Positions 42,506-51,877 of a DNA stretch of 64,000 nt are shown piece after piece. The stretch is from JAKANT01 sp035502095 (GTDB taxonomy: Bacteria; Pseudomonadota; Gammaproteobacteria; Burkholderiales; Burkholderiaceae_F). Within the stretch, counting starts at the first letter, position 1, and every line of letters starts with the position of its first letter. The translations under genes and the position numbers were made by a program. The stretch is from the NCBI GenBank assembly GCA_035502095.1, contig DATJUX010000043.1:62001-126000 (forward strand), in the 5' to 3' direction. Below the pieces are notes generated by a model. It did not search any database. It had not been told where the DNA came from and worked only from the letters and a program-made list of their open reading frames with translations.

Positions 42506-43693
42506 ATGACGACGCCGATGGAAGTCCCGCTCCAGTCCGAACCTGGCACACCCGCGCCGTCGAACGGCGCCGGCGCACGCCAGGTCGACGGCCGCTCCGC
42601 GACCGCCCCGGGACTCGCGCGCTCGCTGGCGCGCAGGGCGTTGACGGTCGTGGCGGCGTCCGCTGTCATCGCGTTCCTGGTGACGGGGATCTACGAGGAT
42701 TCCTTCCGCAACCACCTCGTCTACTCACTTTGCATCGGCTTCTCGTGCTGGTTCTTCATCGAGGTCGGCCGGCAGACGATCTTCCGCTGGGCCCGGCGGC
42801 GTGCTCTCCGCCGCGGGGCGCCGCGTTCGATGCTGCCGCCGTTCCGCTGGATGCTTCCGTGGATCGTCGTCTCCGCGCTGCTCGGCTACGAAATCGGCAT
42901 GGCCCTCGGCAACGCGCTGCTGGGGCAGAAGGCGCCCGGTCTCGGCATGTTCGCGACCAATCCACGCGCGCTCGCGGTGGTCCTCATCATCACCATCCTC
43001 ACGACGCTGGCCATGACCTTCTGGTGGTTTGCCCGTGCGAGCCTCGCCGAAAGCGAAGCGCGCGCCGAGGTGGCGCACCGCGTGGCCTCGGAGACCCAGC
43101 TCAAGCTGCTCGAGGCGCAGCTCGAGCCGCACATGCTGTTCAACACGCTCGCCAACCTGCGCGTGCTGATCGCCGTCGACCCGGAGCGGGCCCAGGCGAT
43201 GCTGGACCGGTTGATCGCATTCCTGCGCACCACGTTGCATGCCTCGCGCGCCGACTTGCAGCCGCTCGCCGAGGAGTTCGCGCGCGTCGCCGACTACCTC
43301 GCGCTGATGGCGATCCGCATGGGGCCGCGCCTGGAAGTGAAGATAGACCTGCCGGATGACCTGCGCGATCTGCCCGTGCCGCCGCTGCTGCTGCAGCCGT
43401 TGATCGAGAACTCGATCAAGCACGGGCTCGAGCCCAAGGTGCAGGGCGGATGCATCGAGATCGCGGCGCGCCGCGACGCCGACCGCCTCGTGCTGACGGT
43501 GCGCGATTCCGGGGTTGGCCTGTCGGAGCAAGCGACCACCGCCGGGACGCGCTTCGGCCTGGGCCAGGTGCGCCAGCGCCTGGCCACGTTGTATGCAGAG
43601 CGCGCGCAGGTCGCGCTCGAACCGGCCAACGATGCCGACGGCGGAACGATCGCGCGCATCGTCCTTCCGCTGGCGCTGCCGGCCGCGGCATGA
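42506..43693 (+). CDS. LytS-like sensor histidine kinase
   Basis: This 395-residue kinase has four hydrophobic segments in residues 45-175 (VVAASAVIAFLVTGIY; LVYSLCIGFSCWFFIEV; LPWIVVSALLGYEIGMAL; AVVLIITILTTLAMTFWW). A His_kinase domain follows with LLEAQLEPHMLFNTLANLRVLI, where the usual PHFLFN reads PHMLFN. HATPase motifs are IENSIKHGLEP, VRDSGVGL and GTRFGLGQVRQRL. ATG 42506 is used; ATG 42518 is an alternative. It overlaps the LytTR regulator gene by 4 bases, so the two form a classical pair. Confidence 0.93.
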   Translation: MTTPMEVPLQSEPGTPAPSNGAGARQVDGRSATAPGLARSLARRALTVVAASAVIAFLVTGIYEDSFRNHLVYSLCIGFSCWFFIEVGRQTIFRWARRRALRRGAPRSMLPPFRWMLPWIVVSALLGYEIGMALGNALLGQKAPGLGMFATNPRALAVVLIITILTTLAMTFWWFARASLAESEARAEVAHRVASETQLKLLEAQLEPHMLFNTLANLRVLIAVDPERAQAMLDRLIAFLRTTLHASRADLQPLAEEFARVADYLALMAIRMGPRLEVKIDLPDDLRDLPVPPLLLQPLIENSIKHGLEPKVQGGCIEIAARRDADRLVLTVRDSGVGLSEQATTAGTRFGLGQVRQRLATLYAERAQVALEPANDADGGTIARIVLPLALPAAA

Positions 43694-44502
43694 AGGCGCC
43701 GGTCGCGCTGATCGCCGAGGACGAGCCGCTGCTCGCGCTCAACCTGCAGCAGGAACTCGCCAAGGCCTGGCCCGAACTGGCCATCGGCGCCACCGTCGCC
43801 GACGGGGCGTCGGCCGCGCAACAGGCGCTCGCGCTCAGGCCGGACGTGTGCTTCCTCGATATCCGCATGCCGGGCTTGTCGGGCCTCGAGGCGGCGCAGA
43901 CGATGGCCGAGGATTGGCCGGCCGACGTGCCCTTTCCGCTCCTGGTCTTCGTCACCGCGTACGACCAGTACGCCGTCCAGGCGTTCGAGGCCCAGGCGGT
44001 CGACTATCTCGTCAAGCCGCTCGAAACGAACCGGCTCACGGCATGCGTGCGGCGGCTGCGCAAGCGCCTCGCCGATCGCGCGCCGCAGGCGGCACTGCAG
44101 GAATCGGTCGATCAACTGCGTGCGTTGCTGGCCACGAGTCCGGGCGCAACCGCCGCGATCGAGCGCACGCGTGCACCGCGGCTCGAAGTGATCCAGGCGA
44201 GCGTCGGCAACACGGTGCACATGGTGCCGATCGACGACGTGCTGTATTTCGAGGCGGCCGACAAGTACGTGCGCGTGGTCACGGCCGAGCGCGAGCACCT
44301 GATTCGCATCCCGCTGCGCGAGCTGGTGCCGCAGCTCGATGCGCAGCAGTTCTGGCAGGTCCATCGGGGGCTGGTCGTGCGGGCGCGCGCGATCGCGGCA
44401 GCGCAGCGCGACGATTCGGGCAAGGTCTTTCTCACGTTGCGCGGGCGGCCGGAACGACTGACGGCAAGCCGCCTCTACGCGCACCTGTTCAAGGGGATGT
44501 GA
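43690..44502 (+). CDS. LytTR-type response regulator (AlgR/LytR-like)
   Basis: This 270-residue regulator has a receiver (ALIAEDEPLLALNL, Asp in VCFLDIRMPGLSGLE, FVTAYDQYAVQAFEAQAVDYLVKP) and a C-terminal LytTR DNA-binding domain (VPIDDVLYFEAADKYVRVVT; FWQVHRGLVVRARAI). The start overlaps the kinase stop codon (ATGA). Its 3' end overlaps the convergent GT2 gene by 14 bases, so the two mRNAs share complementary tails. Confidence 0.95.
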   Translation: MKAPVALIAEDEPLLALNLQQELAKAWPELAIGATVADGASAAQQALALRPDVCFLDIRMPGLSGLEAAQTMAEDWPADVPFPLLVFVTAYDQYAVQAFEAQAVDYLVKPLETNRLTACVRRLRKRLADRAPQAALQESVDQLRALLATSPGATAAIERTRAPRLEVIQASVGNTVHMVPIDDVLYFEAADKYVRVVTAEREHLIRIPLRELVPQLDAQQFWQVHRGLVVRARAIAAAQRDDSGKVFLTLRGRPERLTASRLYAHLFKGM

Positions 44503-45316
44503 CCGCCGCGCCGTAGCGATCGAGGCCGCTCGCTGCGAGCACTTCGCGGGCGGCGATGCGCCGCTGCAGGCGCTCCCAGTTCACGCCCTCCAAGCGGCGA
44601 TCGTTCTCCCGGTGCCACAGGTGCAGCACGCCGGTGGCGAACGCGCCTTCCTTGCGCCGCGTCCCGTGATTGATCAGTCGCACCGCGAGATCGGAGTCCT
44701 CGAAGCCCCAGCCCTCGAATGCCTCGTCGAAGCCGTTGACGGCGCGCAAGTCCGCCATCCAGACACCGAGGTTGCAGGTGCGCACGCGCTGCCAGCGGCG
44801 CGCCGCAACCTTGCGCAGCGGCCCGAGCGGATACGACCTGAGCGGCCGGGTCCGGTTGATGTCGCCGCGTTCGGCGGCGGCGCGCCACTGCGCATCGGTC
44901 CAGGTGTGGATCGGCGTGCCGCTGGCGAGGACGAGGCGCGTGAACGACTCCGCGAGCAGGATGCGATTGCCGGCCACCATCCAGCGCGGCTCGGCCAGCG
45001 CACGATGCTGCGCGATCCAGTCCGGCCGCGGCACACAATCGCCGTCGAGGAAGAGCAGGTATTCGCCGTGGGCCTCCGATGCCGCACGATTGCGCGCCGC
45101 GCCGGCGCGGAATCCCTTGTCCTCCTGCCACACGTGGCGTAGCGCGACCGGGCTCGTGCGCGCGGTCGCTTCGACCAGCTCGCGCGTGTCGCCGCGCGAA
45201 CCATCGTCGGCGATCAGGATCTCGAAGCGGCGATCGGCCTGCGCAAGCAGCCCGGCGAGCACCGCGCGCAGTGCATCGGGCCGGTTGTAGGTGGTGACGA
45301 TGGCCGAGATCAGCAT
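44489..45316 (-). CDS. family 2 glycosyltransferase with galactosyltransferase-type C-terminal motif
   Basis: This 275-residue enzyme has a GT-A fold: AIVTTYNRPDALRAVLAGLL, ILIADDGSRGDT, and the DxD-like LLFLDGDCVPRPDW. The GFDEAFEGWGFEDSDLAVRL block (Glyco_transf_7C type) and HLWHREND follow. It probably adds a sugar to LPS core or a cell-surface glycan in the cytoplasm. ATG 45316 is 5 bases after the stop of the next GT2 gene, so both are one operon. The longer frame to 45745 is antisense/shadow sequence. Confidence 0.92.
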   Translation of the reverse strand: MLISAIVTTYNRPDALRAVLAGLLAQADRRFEILIADDGSRGDTRELVEATARTSPVALRHVWQEDKGFRAGAARNRAASEAHGEYLLFLDGDCVPRPDWIAQHRALAEPRWMVAGNRILLAESFTRLVLASGTPIHTWTDAQWRAAAERGDINRTRPLRSYPLGPLRKVAARRWQRVRTCNLGVWMADLRAVNGFDEAFEGWGFEDSDLAVRLINHGTRRKEGAFATGVLHLWHRENDRRLEGVNWERLQRRIAAREVLAASGLDRYGAAVTSP

Positions 45317-45321
45317 CGCGG

Positions 45322-46086
45322 TCACTCGACATCGTCGCGCCGCGTCTCGGCGGCGAGCATCGCCTTCACGTAGCGGTAGTACGAACCTTCGGCGTTGGAC
45401 ACCGCGAGCAGGAAACCGTGACGGCCGTCGAGAAAGCCGAGCCGGATCACGTACGTGCGCAGGAACGCCGCGATGCCGTGCCCGATCGCGCTCGCCAGGC
45501 CCGGCGTGCGGCCGCGCTCGCCGAGCATGCGCGCGCTCTCCGAGGAGTATTGATTCATCTTGCCCAGCACCTGTTCCATCGAGCGGAAGCTGAAGTGGGT
45601 GAGCGGCGCGCGCAGGCGGCCGACCGGCCGCTCGGTGACGAGGCGTTCGTGCACGCGCGCGTCCGAGTAGCGCGCGCTGCCGCGGCGGAACAGCCGCGTC
45701 ACGTAGTCGGGCCACCATCCGCCATGGCGGATATAGCGGCCGCAATACGTCGAGCGGCGCGGCATCGCATAGACGTCGAAGTCGGCGCGCGCGAGCGCCT
45801 GCTCGATCTCGGCGCGCAGCGGCTCCTCGACGCGCTCGTCGGCGTCGAGCGCGAGGATCCAGTCTCCGGTGCAGGCGTCGACGGCGCGGTTCTTCTGCGG
45901 TCCGAAGCCCGGCCAGTCCTGCACCTCCAGCACGCGGGCCCCGAATTCGCGGGCGATCTCGCGGGTGCGGTCGGTGCTCGCGTTGTCGATCACCACGATC
46001 TCGTCGGCGAACGAAACCGAGCGCAGGCAGGCGGCGAGATTGCGTTCCTCGTTGAACGTGATGAGCGCGACGCTGAGTCTGGGCAT
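45322..46086 (-). CDS. family 2 glycosyltransferase (WaaE/KdtX-like)
   Basis: This 254-residue enzyme carries LSVALITFNEERNLAACL, DEIVVIDNASTDRTREIA, WILALDADERVEEPL and YCGRYIRHGGWWPDYVTRLFRR. This pattern is found in the LPS inner-core beta-1,4-glucosyltransferase group (WaaE/KdtX). The C-terminal half has basic and aromatic residues suited to membrane association. ATG 46086 (MPRLSVAL) is chosen over an upstream low-complexity extension. It is first of a two-gene operon and divergent from the GT25 gene. Confidence 0.92.
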   Translation of the reverse strand: MPRLSVALITFNEERNLAACLRSVSFADEIVVIDNASTDRTREIAREFGARVLEVQDWPGFGPQKNRAVDACTGDWILALDADERVEEPLRAEIEQALARADFDVYAMPRRSTYCGRYIRHGGWWPDYVTRLFRRGSARYSDARVHERLVTERPVGRLRAPLTHFSFRSMEQVLGKMNQYSSESARMLGERGRTPGLASAIGHGIAAFLRTYVIRLGFLDGRHGFLLAVSNAEGSYYRYVKAMLAAETRRDDVE

Positions 46087-46160
46087 GATCGGGGTCGTTT
46101 TCGCTCGGGCGTCAAGTAGACTGCGCGCGCCGCGCCGGGTGCTTCCTCGTGCTTGCAAGC

Positions 46161-46901
46161 GTGAAAGTCAATCAGCTGGTCGACGCCGTGTTCGTGCTTT
46201 CGGTGCGCTCCTTCACGGAGCGCATCGCGCACATCCGCGCCGAAATGGCGCGCCACGCGATCGACTTCGAGTTCGTGTTCGAATTCGACGCGAATGCTAT
46301 CCCAGCCGAGTTGCTCGAGCGGCGCTTCGCCCCGTCGGACATGAAGATCGGCCACCAGTCGCTGGTGCTCAAGCACCTGCGCACGTGGCAGCTGGTGCTG
46401 GAGCGCAAGCTGCGGCGCGCACTGGTGTTCGAAGACGATGCCGTGCTGGCGCGCGATTTCGGCGCGCAGTTCGGCGCGGCGATGCAGGCCGCCGATGCGC
46501 TCGATGGCCCGTACCTGATCTATCTCGGCCGCGGCAACAACCAGCACGTCGGTACTGGCGGACCGAACCGGCTCATCGGCGGCGGCCCGCTGCCCGCCAC
46601 CGACGCGCTCGTGTTCGATCACGAGGCGGCGCGGCGCCGCGTCGCCTATCTCGACACCCACCGCATCACGCGCCCGGCCGACTGGCTCACGCGCGAGATC
46701 GATGCCGCCGTGGGCGTCCCGCACTTCTGGCTGGCGCAGCCGATCGTCGAGCAGGGCAGCATGAACGGCCAGTTCGAGAGCGTGCTCGACAACAAGCGGC
46801 GGTGGCGCGGGCGCGCTTACGCGTGGGCGCGCTACCGCTGGGACGCCTGGTGGAAACGCCTGCGACGCGACCTGCACACCGGCCCGGGACGGTCGCCGTG
46901 A
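46161..46901 (+). CDS. family 25 glycosyltransferase (LPS biosynthesis)
   Basis: This 246-residue protein of the LPS galactosyltransferase GT25 family shows VFVLSVRSFTERIAHI, RALVFEDDAVLARDFG (EDD motif), ATDALVFDHEAARR and VPHFWLAQPIVEQGS. The C terminus is basic and aromatic. GTG 46161 (MKVNQLVDAVF) fits the family start; GTG 46149 would add four residues. The stop overlaps the start of the O-antigen ligase gene (GTGA, 4 bases). Confidence 0.9.
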   Translation: MKVNQLVDAVFVLSVRSFTERIAHIRAEMARHAIDFEFVFEFDANAIPAELLERRFAPSDMKIGHQSLVLKHLRTWQLVLERKLRRALVFEDDAVLARDFGAQFGAAMQAADALDGPYLIYLGRGNNQHVGTGGPNRLIGGGPLPATDALVFDHEAARRRVAYLDTHRITRPADWLTREIDAAVGVPHFWLAQPIVEQGSMNGQFESVLDNKRRWRGRAYAWARYRWDAWWKRLRRDLHTGPGRSP

Positions 46902-48154
46902 ACCAGGCCGAGCCGCGCGCACTGCGGGTCGCGCGCGCGGCAGCGATCGGCGTGGCGATCGGTGCCGTCCTGTCGCCGCCGCTCGCCAACCTCGCCGCCG
47001 CGATTCTGGTGATCGCGTTCTTCTTCGTGCCGGACTGGCGCGCCCGGCTGCGCGCGTTCGCCGGCTCGGTGCTCGGCAAGGGGGTCCTGGTCTTCGCCGC
47101 CGCGCTCGCGCTCGCGACGATCGTCGGCCTGTTCAACCCGCAGAGCGTCCGTGACGTGCTGCTGCATCTTTTCGGTTGGCGCACGCTGTTCCTGACCGCG
47201 ATCGCGTTCGCCGTGTTCGACTCCGCGCGCTGGAAGACCCGGCTGGCGGTCGCATTCATCACCTTCGTGAGCCTGGCGGCAGTCGTCTCGCTGGTGTGCT
47301 GGCTGATAGGCTGGGAGTACCGCGACCTCGGGCCCGGTGTCATCCTGCGCAACACCGTCACGCAGGCGATGGCCTTCGGCATCGGCGCGTTTCTGGCCGC
47401 CGTGCTGCTAGTCACGCGGCAAGTTGCCTCGACGCGCGCGCGCGTGCTGCTGGCAATCGCGCTCCTGCTGCTGCTGGCGCAATTGGTGTTCCTGCAGACC
47501 GGGCGCAGCGGGCAGGTGATGGCCGCAGTCTCGTTCGTCGTTGCCGCCGCGCTGCTGTTGCGCGGGCCGAGGCGCATCGTGGCGGTCGCAGTGGTGCCGG
47601 TGCTTGCAGTGGCCGGGTTCAGCATCTCGCCGATCATGCAGGCGCGTTTTTTGACTGCCTGGCAGGAACTCGGCAACGCAGCCAATGCGACCGAATACAC
47701 GTCGATGGGGATGCGGGTGGTGATGTGGCAGAACACCGCGCAGCTCATCCGCGCCCGCCCGGTGCTCGGCTACGGTCTGGGAGGCCTCAAGCCGGCCTAC
47801 GAGGCCTACATCAAGGACCGGGCAACTGGCTGGAAGGCGATCGTGACGGGAGATCCGCACAGCCAGTATCTCGCCGCGTGGGTGGAAGGAGGCCTGCTCG
47901 GGCTGCTCGCGTTTTTGTTCATGCTGCTGACGGCGGCGTTGCAGCCGGCACCGAATCCCTGGCGCACCGTCGCCTTGGCACTGCTCGCCGCGTGGTGCGC
48001 GACCAGCACCGTGAGCTCGCATTTCCAGACCTTCAACGAGGGCCACCTGATCGCGATCCTGCTCGGTGTGTTCCTCGCACCGGCAGGTGCCGACGACGCG
48101 CCTCCTCACTCCGCGGCGAGTCCTCGCGCAACCGCGGCGGCGACCTCCTCGTAG
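46898..48154 (+). CDS. O-antigen ligase / polymerase-type membrane protein (WaaL-like)
   Basis: This 418-residue integral membrane protein has 10 or more helices. The Wzy_C/WaaL hallmark is present: MGMRVVMWQNTAQLIRARPVLGYGLGG and, in the large periplasmic loop, TGDPHSQYLAAWVEGGLLGLL with the His characteristic of ligases. It probably joins O-antigen or another glycan to lipid A-core. GTG 46898 overlaps GT25 by 4 bases. The C-terminal tail (PPHSAASPRATAAATSS) overlaps the convergent GT9 gene by 49 bases. Confidence 0.9.
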   Translation: MNQAEPRALRVARAAAIGVAIGAVLSPPLANLAAAILVIAFFFVPDWRARLRAFAGSVLGKGVLVFAAALALATIVGLFNPQSVRDVLLHLFGWRTLFLTAIAFAVFDSARWKTRLAVAFITFVSLAAVVSLVCWLIGWEYRDLGPGVILRNTVTQAMAFGIGAFLAAVLLVTRQVASTRARVLLAIALLLLLAQLVFLQTGRSGQVMAAVSFVVAAALLLRGPRRIVAVAVVPVLAVAGFSISPIMQARFLTAWQELGNAANATEYTSMGMRVVMWQNTAQLIRARPVLGYGLGGLKPAYEAYIKDRATGWKAIVTGDPHSQYLAAWVEGGLLGLLAFLFMLLTAALQPAPNPWRTVALALLAAWCATSTVSSHFQTFNEGHLIAILLGVFLAPAGADDAPPHSAASPRATAAATSS

Positions 48155-49041
48155 CTTGGCCAGCCGCGCTCCGAGCCGACCAGCGTCACGCCCGGACCCC
48201 ACGGTTGCGTCCGCGTCGGCTCCGTCACGCCGAACACGGACACCAGCCGCGCACCCACCGCCGCGGCGACGTGGCCCGGGCCGCTGTCGTTGGCGACCAC
48301 GAGCCGGCTCCCCGCGAGCAACGCGGCGAACGTGCCGACGTCGGTCGCGGGCAGGATCGTCGCATCCTTGAGCACAGCGGCAACCGCTTGCTGCTCACCC
48401 GGCCCGGGGCACGCGACGACGGCACGGCCCTGTGCGCGCAAGTCGTCGCACAGCCGGCCGAATCCATCCCACGCCTTCACACGCCCGCGGTGCAACCCGA
48501 CCGCCACCGGAGACAGCACGACATAGGCGGGGCCGACCCCCGCAGCATCGAGCAGGGCGCGCGCTCGGGCGCGCTTGACCTCGTGTACCTTCAGGTCGAG
48601 CTGCGGCGGCGGCTCGGCGCTTTTGCCGACGATACCGGTCGCCAGCGCGAAGTAGTACTCGACCATGTGCATGCCGGCCGCCCAGCGCAGCGGCACTTCG
48701 AACGCGGGCCGCAGCAGCCAGCGGCGCGCGTCGGTCGCATACCCCGCAGCGGGGCGGCGTGCCAGGGCGAAGTCGAGCGCGGAGCTGAACGAGTTCGTCA
48801 ACAGCAGCCCCCTTGCAGCGGGCCCGGCCGCATCGAGCGCGTGCCGCAGCGTCGCCGCACGCTCGCGCCAGCCGCCCGCGAGCGCCACGGTCGGCCACGG
48901 GTAGGCGGCGAACAGGTCGCGCGCCCACGCGCGCCCGACCAGCGTCAACGCAAACCCGTTCGCCGCGAGCAGGTCGAGGGCGGCAACGCTCATGCAGGCG
49001 TCGCCGAGATGGTTCGGCAGGCGGACGAAAAGGGAAGCCAC
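48106..49041 (-). CDS. family 9 glycosyltransferase (heptosyltransferase-like)
   Basis: This 311-residue GT-B enzyme matches ADP-heptose:LPS heptosyltransferases. Seen are FVRLPNHLGDACMSVAAL, LLLTNSFSSALDFALA, LSPVAVGLHRGRVKAW, and RLVVANDSGPGHVAAAVGARLVSVFGVTEPTRTQPW with the D-GP-H donor-binding motif. The start is GTG 49041. Its last 49 bases overlap the ligase gene on the other strand. Heptosyl specificity is inferred from family. Confidence 0.92.
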   Translation of the reverse strand: MASLFVRLPNHLGDACMSVAALDLLAANGFALTLVGRAWARDLFAAYPWPTVALAGGWRERAATLRHALDAAGPAARGLLLTNSFSSALDFALARRPAAGYATDARRWLLRPAFEVPLRWAAGMHMVEYYFALATGIVGKSAEPPPQLDLKVHEVKRARARALLDAAGVGPAYVVLSPVAVGLHRGRVKAWDGFGRLCDDLRAQGRAVVACPGPGEQQAVAAVLKDATILPATDVGTFAALLAGSRLVVANDSGPGHVAAAVGARLVSVFGVTEPTRTQPWGPGVTLVGSERGWPSYEEVAAAVARGLAAE

Positions 49042-49149
49042 GGCTCGGAAATCGGGTTGCTTCGCCTAAACTAGCGCGCTCGCGGATACGAGGATTCGAA
49101 CGGGCGGGCATTCTACGAATGTGCCCGCCACGCCGCGGCGGACCACGCG

Positions 49150-50928
49150 ATGCCCACACTCGAACCCACGCATCCCCCGTTTTATCGCGATCCCATTTTC
49201 CGGCGCCTGTTGCGGCTGGTGTTCGCGCATCGGATCCACCTGGCGATCGCCATCGTCGCGATGGCGATCGCGGCCGGCACCGAATACATCGTCGCGCGCC
49301 TGACCGGCCAGTTCGTCGATCGCGGCATCATCGAGCGCGAAGCGTCGGCGGGCATATGGCTGCCCTTCGCCTTCGTCGGCGTCTTCATCGTGCGCGGCCT
49401 GGCCGGGTTCGGCAGCACCTTCCTGCTGAACCGCATCTCCCAGGCCGTGCTGGTCGATCTGCGCGCGGCGATGTTCGACAAGCTGCTCACCTGGCCGCAG
49501 AAAACGTTCGAGGACACGCCATCCGGCATCGTGATCTCGAAGTTCATCAACGAGGCCAGCAATGCGCTGAACCTGGCCGCCGAGGTGATGACGACCGCGG
49601 TGCGCGATTCGCTCACGGTGGTGGTGCTGCTCGGCGTGCTGGTGTATTACAACTGGCAGTTGACGCTGGTGACGCTGGTCGTGGCGCCGGTGATCGCGCT
49701 TGCCTTGCGCGCGTTTTCCGCCCGCCTGCGCCGGCTGTCGCTTGCCAACCAGGCGATGCTGGGCGAGCTGACGCGCGCGGTGCAGGAAGTGCACGAAGGA
49801 AGCCGCGTGATCAAGATCTACGGCGGCCAGCGCCAGGAGCACGAACGCTTCGAGCTCATCAACGGCAAGCTGCGCCGCTTCGCGCTCAAGATGCAGGTCG
49901 CATGGTCGGCGGCCACGCCAGCCACGCAGGTGATCGCGTCCGTCGGGCTCGCGTTCGTGTTCGGCGTTGCGCTGTGGCAGGCGCGTGCGCAGCAGCTCTC
50001 GGCCGGCAATTTCGTGACTTTCCTCACCGCCGCGCTCTTGCTGCTCGGTCCGCTGCGCCACCTGTCGGCCCTCAATGGTCCTCTGGCGCGCATGCTTGCC
50101 GGCGGAGAGAGCGTCTTCGCGCTCATCGACTCGCCGTCGGAACAAGAGACCGGCACGCGCGAGCTCGGGCGCGCGCTGGGAGGCGTGCGCGTTCGTGACG
50201 TCGGCTTCGCGTATGCGAACACGCCCGCGCCGGCGCTCGTCGGGGTCAACCTCGACGTACGCCCGGGCGAAATCATCGCACTGGTCGGTCCGTCCGGCGC
50301 CGGCAAGACCACGCTCGTCAACCTGATCCCGCGTTTCATCGAGCCTACGCGAGGGTCGATCGAAGTCGACGGCGTGCCGATCCGCGAGTTGACGCGAGCG
50401 AGCCTGCGCCGCCAGATCGCGCTGGTCTCGCAGGACGTGGTGCTGTTCGACGACACGATCGCCGCCAACATCGCCTACGGCGAGTCGCGCAATGCCTCGA
50501 TGGAGGCGATTCGCGCCGCGGCCGAGGCGGCCTACCTGCTGCCCTTCATCGAAAGCATGCCGCAGGGCTTCAGCACGCCGATCGGCGAAAACGCGGTCAA
50601 GCTCTCCGGTGGCCAGCGGCAGCGCCTGTCGATCGCGCGTGCCCTGCTCAAGGATGCGCCCGTGCTGCTGCTCGACGAGGCGACCTCCGCGCTCGACTCG
50701 GAGTCGGAGCGCTTCATCCAGCAGTCGCTCGACCGGCTGATGCGCAACCGGACGACGTTCGTCGTCGCGCACCGGCTGTCGACCATCGAGCGTGCCGACC
50801 GCATCGTCGTGCTCGAGGCCGGGCGGGTGGTGGAGATCGGCCCGCATCACGAGCTGCTGGCGCGCGGCGGACTTTATTCGCACCTGCACTCGATCCAGTA
50901 CGCGCGCAAGGAAGAGGAGGTCTCGTGA
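49150..50928 (+). CDS. msbA: lipid A exporter MsbA-like ABC transporter
   Basis: This 592-residue half-transporter combines a six-helix membrane domain (about 20-325) and an ATPase. The nucleotide-binding domain has Walker A LVGPSGAGKTTLVN, Q-loop VSQDVVLFDDTI, signature KLSGGQRQRLSIARALL, Walker B VLLLDEATSALD and switch His in VVAHRLSTIERAD. Length, domain order and the LPS neighbourhood support flipping of lipid A-core. It overlaps the next gene by 4 bases (GTGA). Confidence 0.94.
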   Translation: MPTLEPTHPPFYRDPIFRRLLRLVFAHRIHLAIAIVAMAIAAGTEYIVARLTGQFVDRGIIEREASAGIWLPFAFVGVFIVRGLAGFGSTFLLNRISQAVLVDLRAAMFDKLLTWPQKTFEDTPSGIVISKFINEASNALNLAAEVMTTAVRDSLTVVVLLGVLVYYNWQLTLVTLVVAPVIALALRAFSARLRRLSLANQAMLGELTRAVQEVHEGSRVIKIYGGQRQEHERFELINGKLRRFALKMQVAWSAATPATQVIASVGLAFVFGVALWQARAQQLSAGNFVTFLTAALLLLGPLRHLSALNGPLARMLAGGESVFALIDSPSEQETGTRELGRALGGVRVRDVGFAYANTPAPALVGVNLDVRPGEIIALVGPSGAGKTTLVNLIPRFIEPTRGSIEVDGVPIRELTRASLRRQIALVSQDVVLFDDTIAANIAYGESRNASMEAIRAAAEAAYLLPFIESMPQGFSTPIGENAVKLSGGQRQRLSIARALLKDAPVLLLDEATSALDSESERFIQQSLDRLMRNRTTFVVAHRLSTIERADRIVVLEAGRVVEIGPHHELLARGGLYSHLHSIQYARKEEEVS

Positions 50929-51515
50929 GCACGGCCCAAGCCTCGATCAGCCGCTTCCCGGTTCCGCAAATCGAGAATCTGCCGGACGATGTCCGCGCCC
51001 GCATCCTCGCCGTGCAGGAAAAATCGGGTTTCGTGCCCAACGTCTTCCTGGCGCTGGCGCATCGGCCGGACGAATTCCGCGCCTTCTTCGCCTATCACGA
51101 CGCTTTGATGGAAAAGGAGGGCGGTCTCACCAAGGCCGAGCGCGAGATGATCGTGGTCGCCACCAGCGGCGCCAACGAATGCCAGTATTGCGTCGTCGCG
51201 CACGGCGCCATCCTGCGCATCCGCGCCCGCAATCCGTACATCGCCGACCAGGTGGCGATCAACTTTCGCAAGGCCGACATCACGCCGCGGCAGAAGGCGA
51301 TGCTGGAGTTCGCGCTCAAGGTCTCGCTGTCGGCGCAGACGGTCGGCGAGGCCGACTACGCCGCCTTGCGCGCGCATGGCTTCAGCGACGAGGAGGCCTG
51401 GGACATCGGAGCCATCGCGGCGTTCTTCGCGCTGTCGAACCGCCTGGCGAACATGGCCTCGATGCGCCCGAACGACGAGTTCTATCTCATGGGGCGGCTG
51501 CCGAAGAACGGCTAA
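50925..51515 (+). CDS. peroxidase-related protein of the AhpD/CMD superfamily
   Basis: This 196-residue protein has a carboxymuconolactone-decarboxylase core with the redox pair in ANECQYCVVAHGAIL. FVPNVFLALAHRPDEFRAFF and AMLEFALKVSLSAQTVGEADY are typical of peroxidase-related enzymes. It would reduce peroxides using two cysteines; a physiological partner is not evident. GTG 50925 overlaps the msbA stop, an unexpected coupling to an LPS exporter. Confidence 0.92.
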   Translation: MSTAQASISRFPVPQIENLPDDVRARILAVQEKSGFVPNVFLALAHRPDEFRAFFAYHDALMEKEGGLTKAEREMIVVATSGANECQYCVVAHGAILRIRARNPYIADQVAINFRKADITPRQKAMLEFALKVSLSAQTVGEADYAALRAHGFSDEEAWDIGAIAAFFALSNRLANMASMRPNDEFYLMGRLPKNG

Positions 51516-51877
51516 GCGGCGAGCCTGCCTCAGAAGCGTTTGCGCGTACAGGGCATACCCCGTCCAACCCCGGCTTGAAGCGGTCATCGCTTTGACACCT
51601 CCGCGCGAATCAGTCTAGTGCGGGCCCGAGCGCGGGCCGTCGGACGCGCTCTCGTTCGTCGCATCCCGCAGCGGGCCGGCACCGCGATTCGAGACTTCGT
51701 CGCAATGCGCTCGGCGCCGGACACGGTTGCGACAACAATCTTTCGCGCCGGCAAGTGCGGCCGCACTTGCGGCCGGAAACGCATCCGGGCGTTGCACGCG
51801 TGGAACAGTCCGGGGGGCGGGGCTTGCAAAGGATTCGATCGGCTGGACGTGAAAGCGAGCGGTCGCAAGGCCTGGCG
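51516..51877. promoter_or_regulatory. spacer upstream of the AraC-OmpR pair
   Basis: This 362-base gap holds the promoter region of the AraC-type gene. Its most striking feature is the perfect palindrome at 51751-51770. No supported gene lies here. Confidence 0.45.
51751..51770. promoter_or_regulatory. 20-bp perfect palindrome, operator candidate
   Basis: GCAAGTGCGG CCGCACTTGC is fully self-complementary, with its 3' end 107 bases before ATG 51878. It could be bound by a symmetric dimeric regulator or form a cruciform. Confidence 0.45.
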
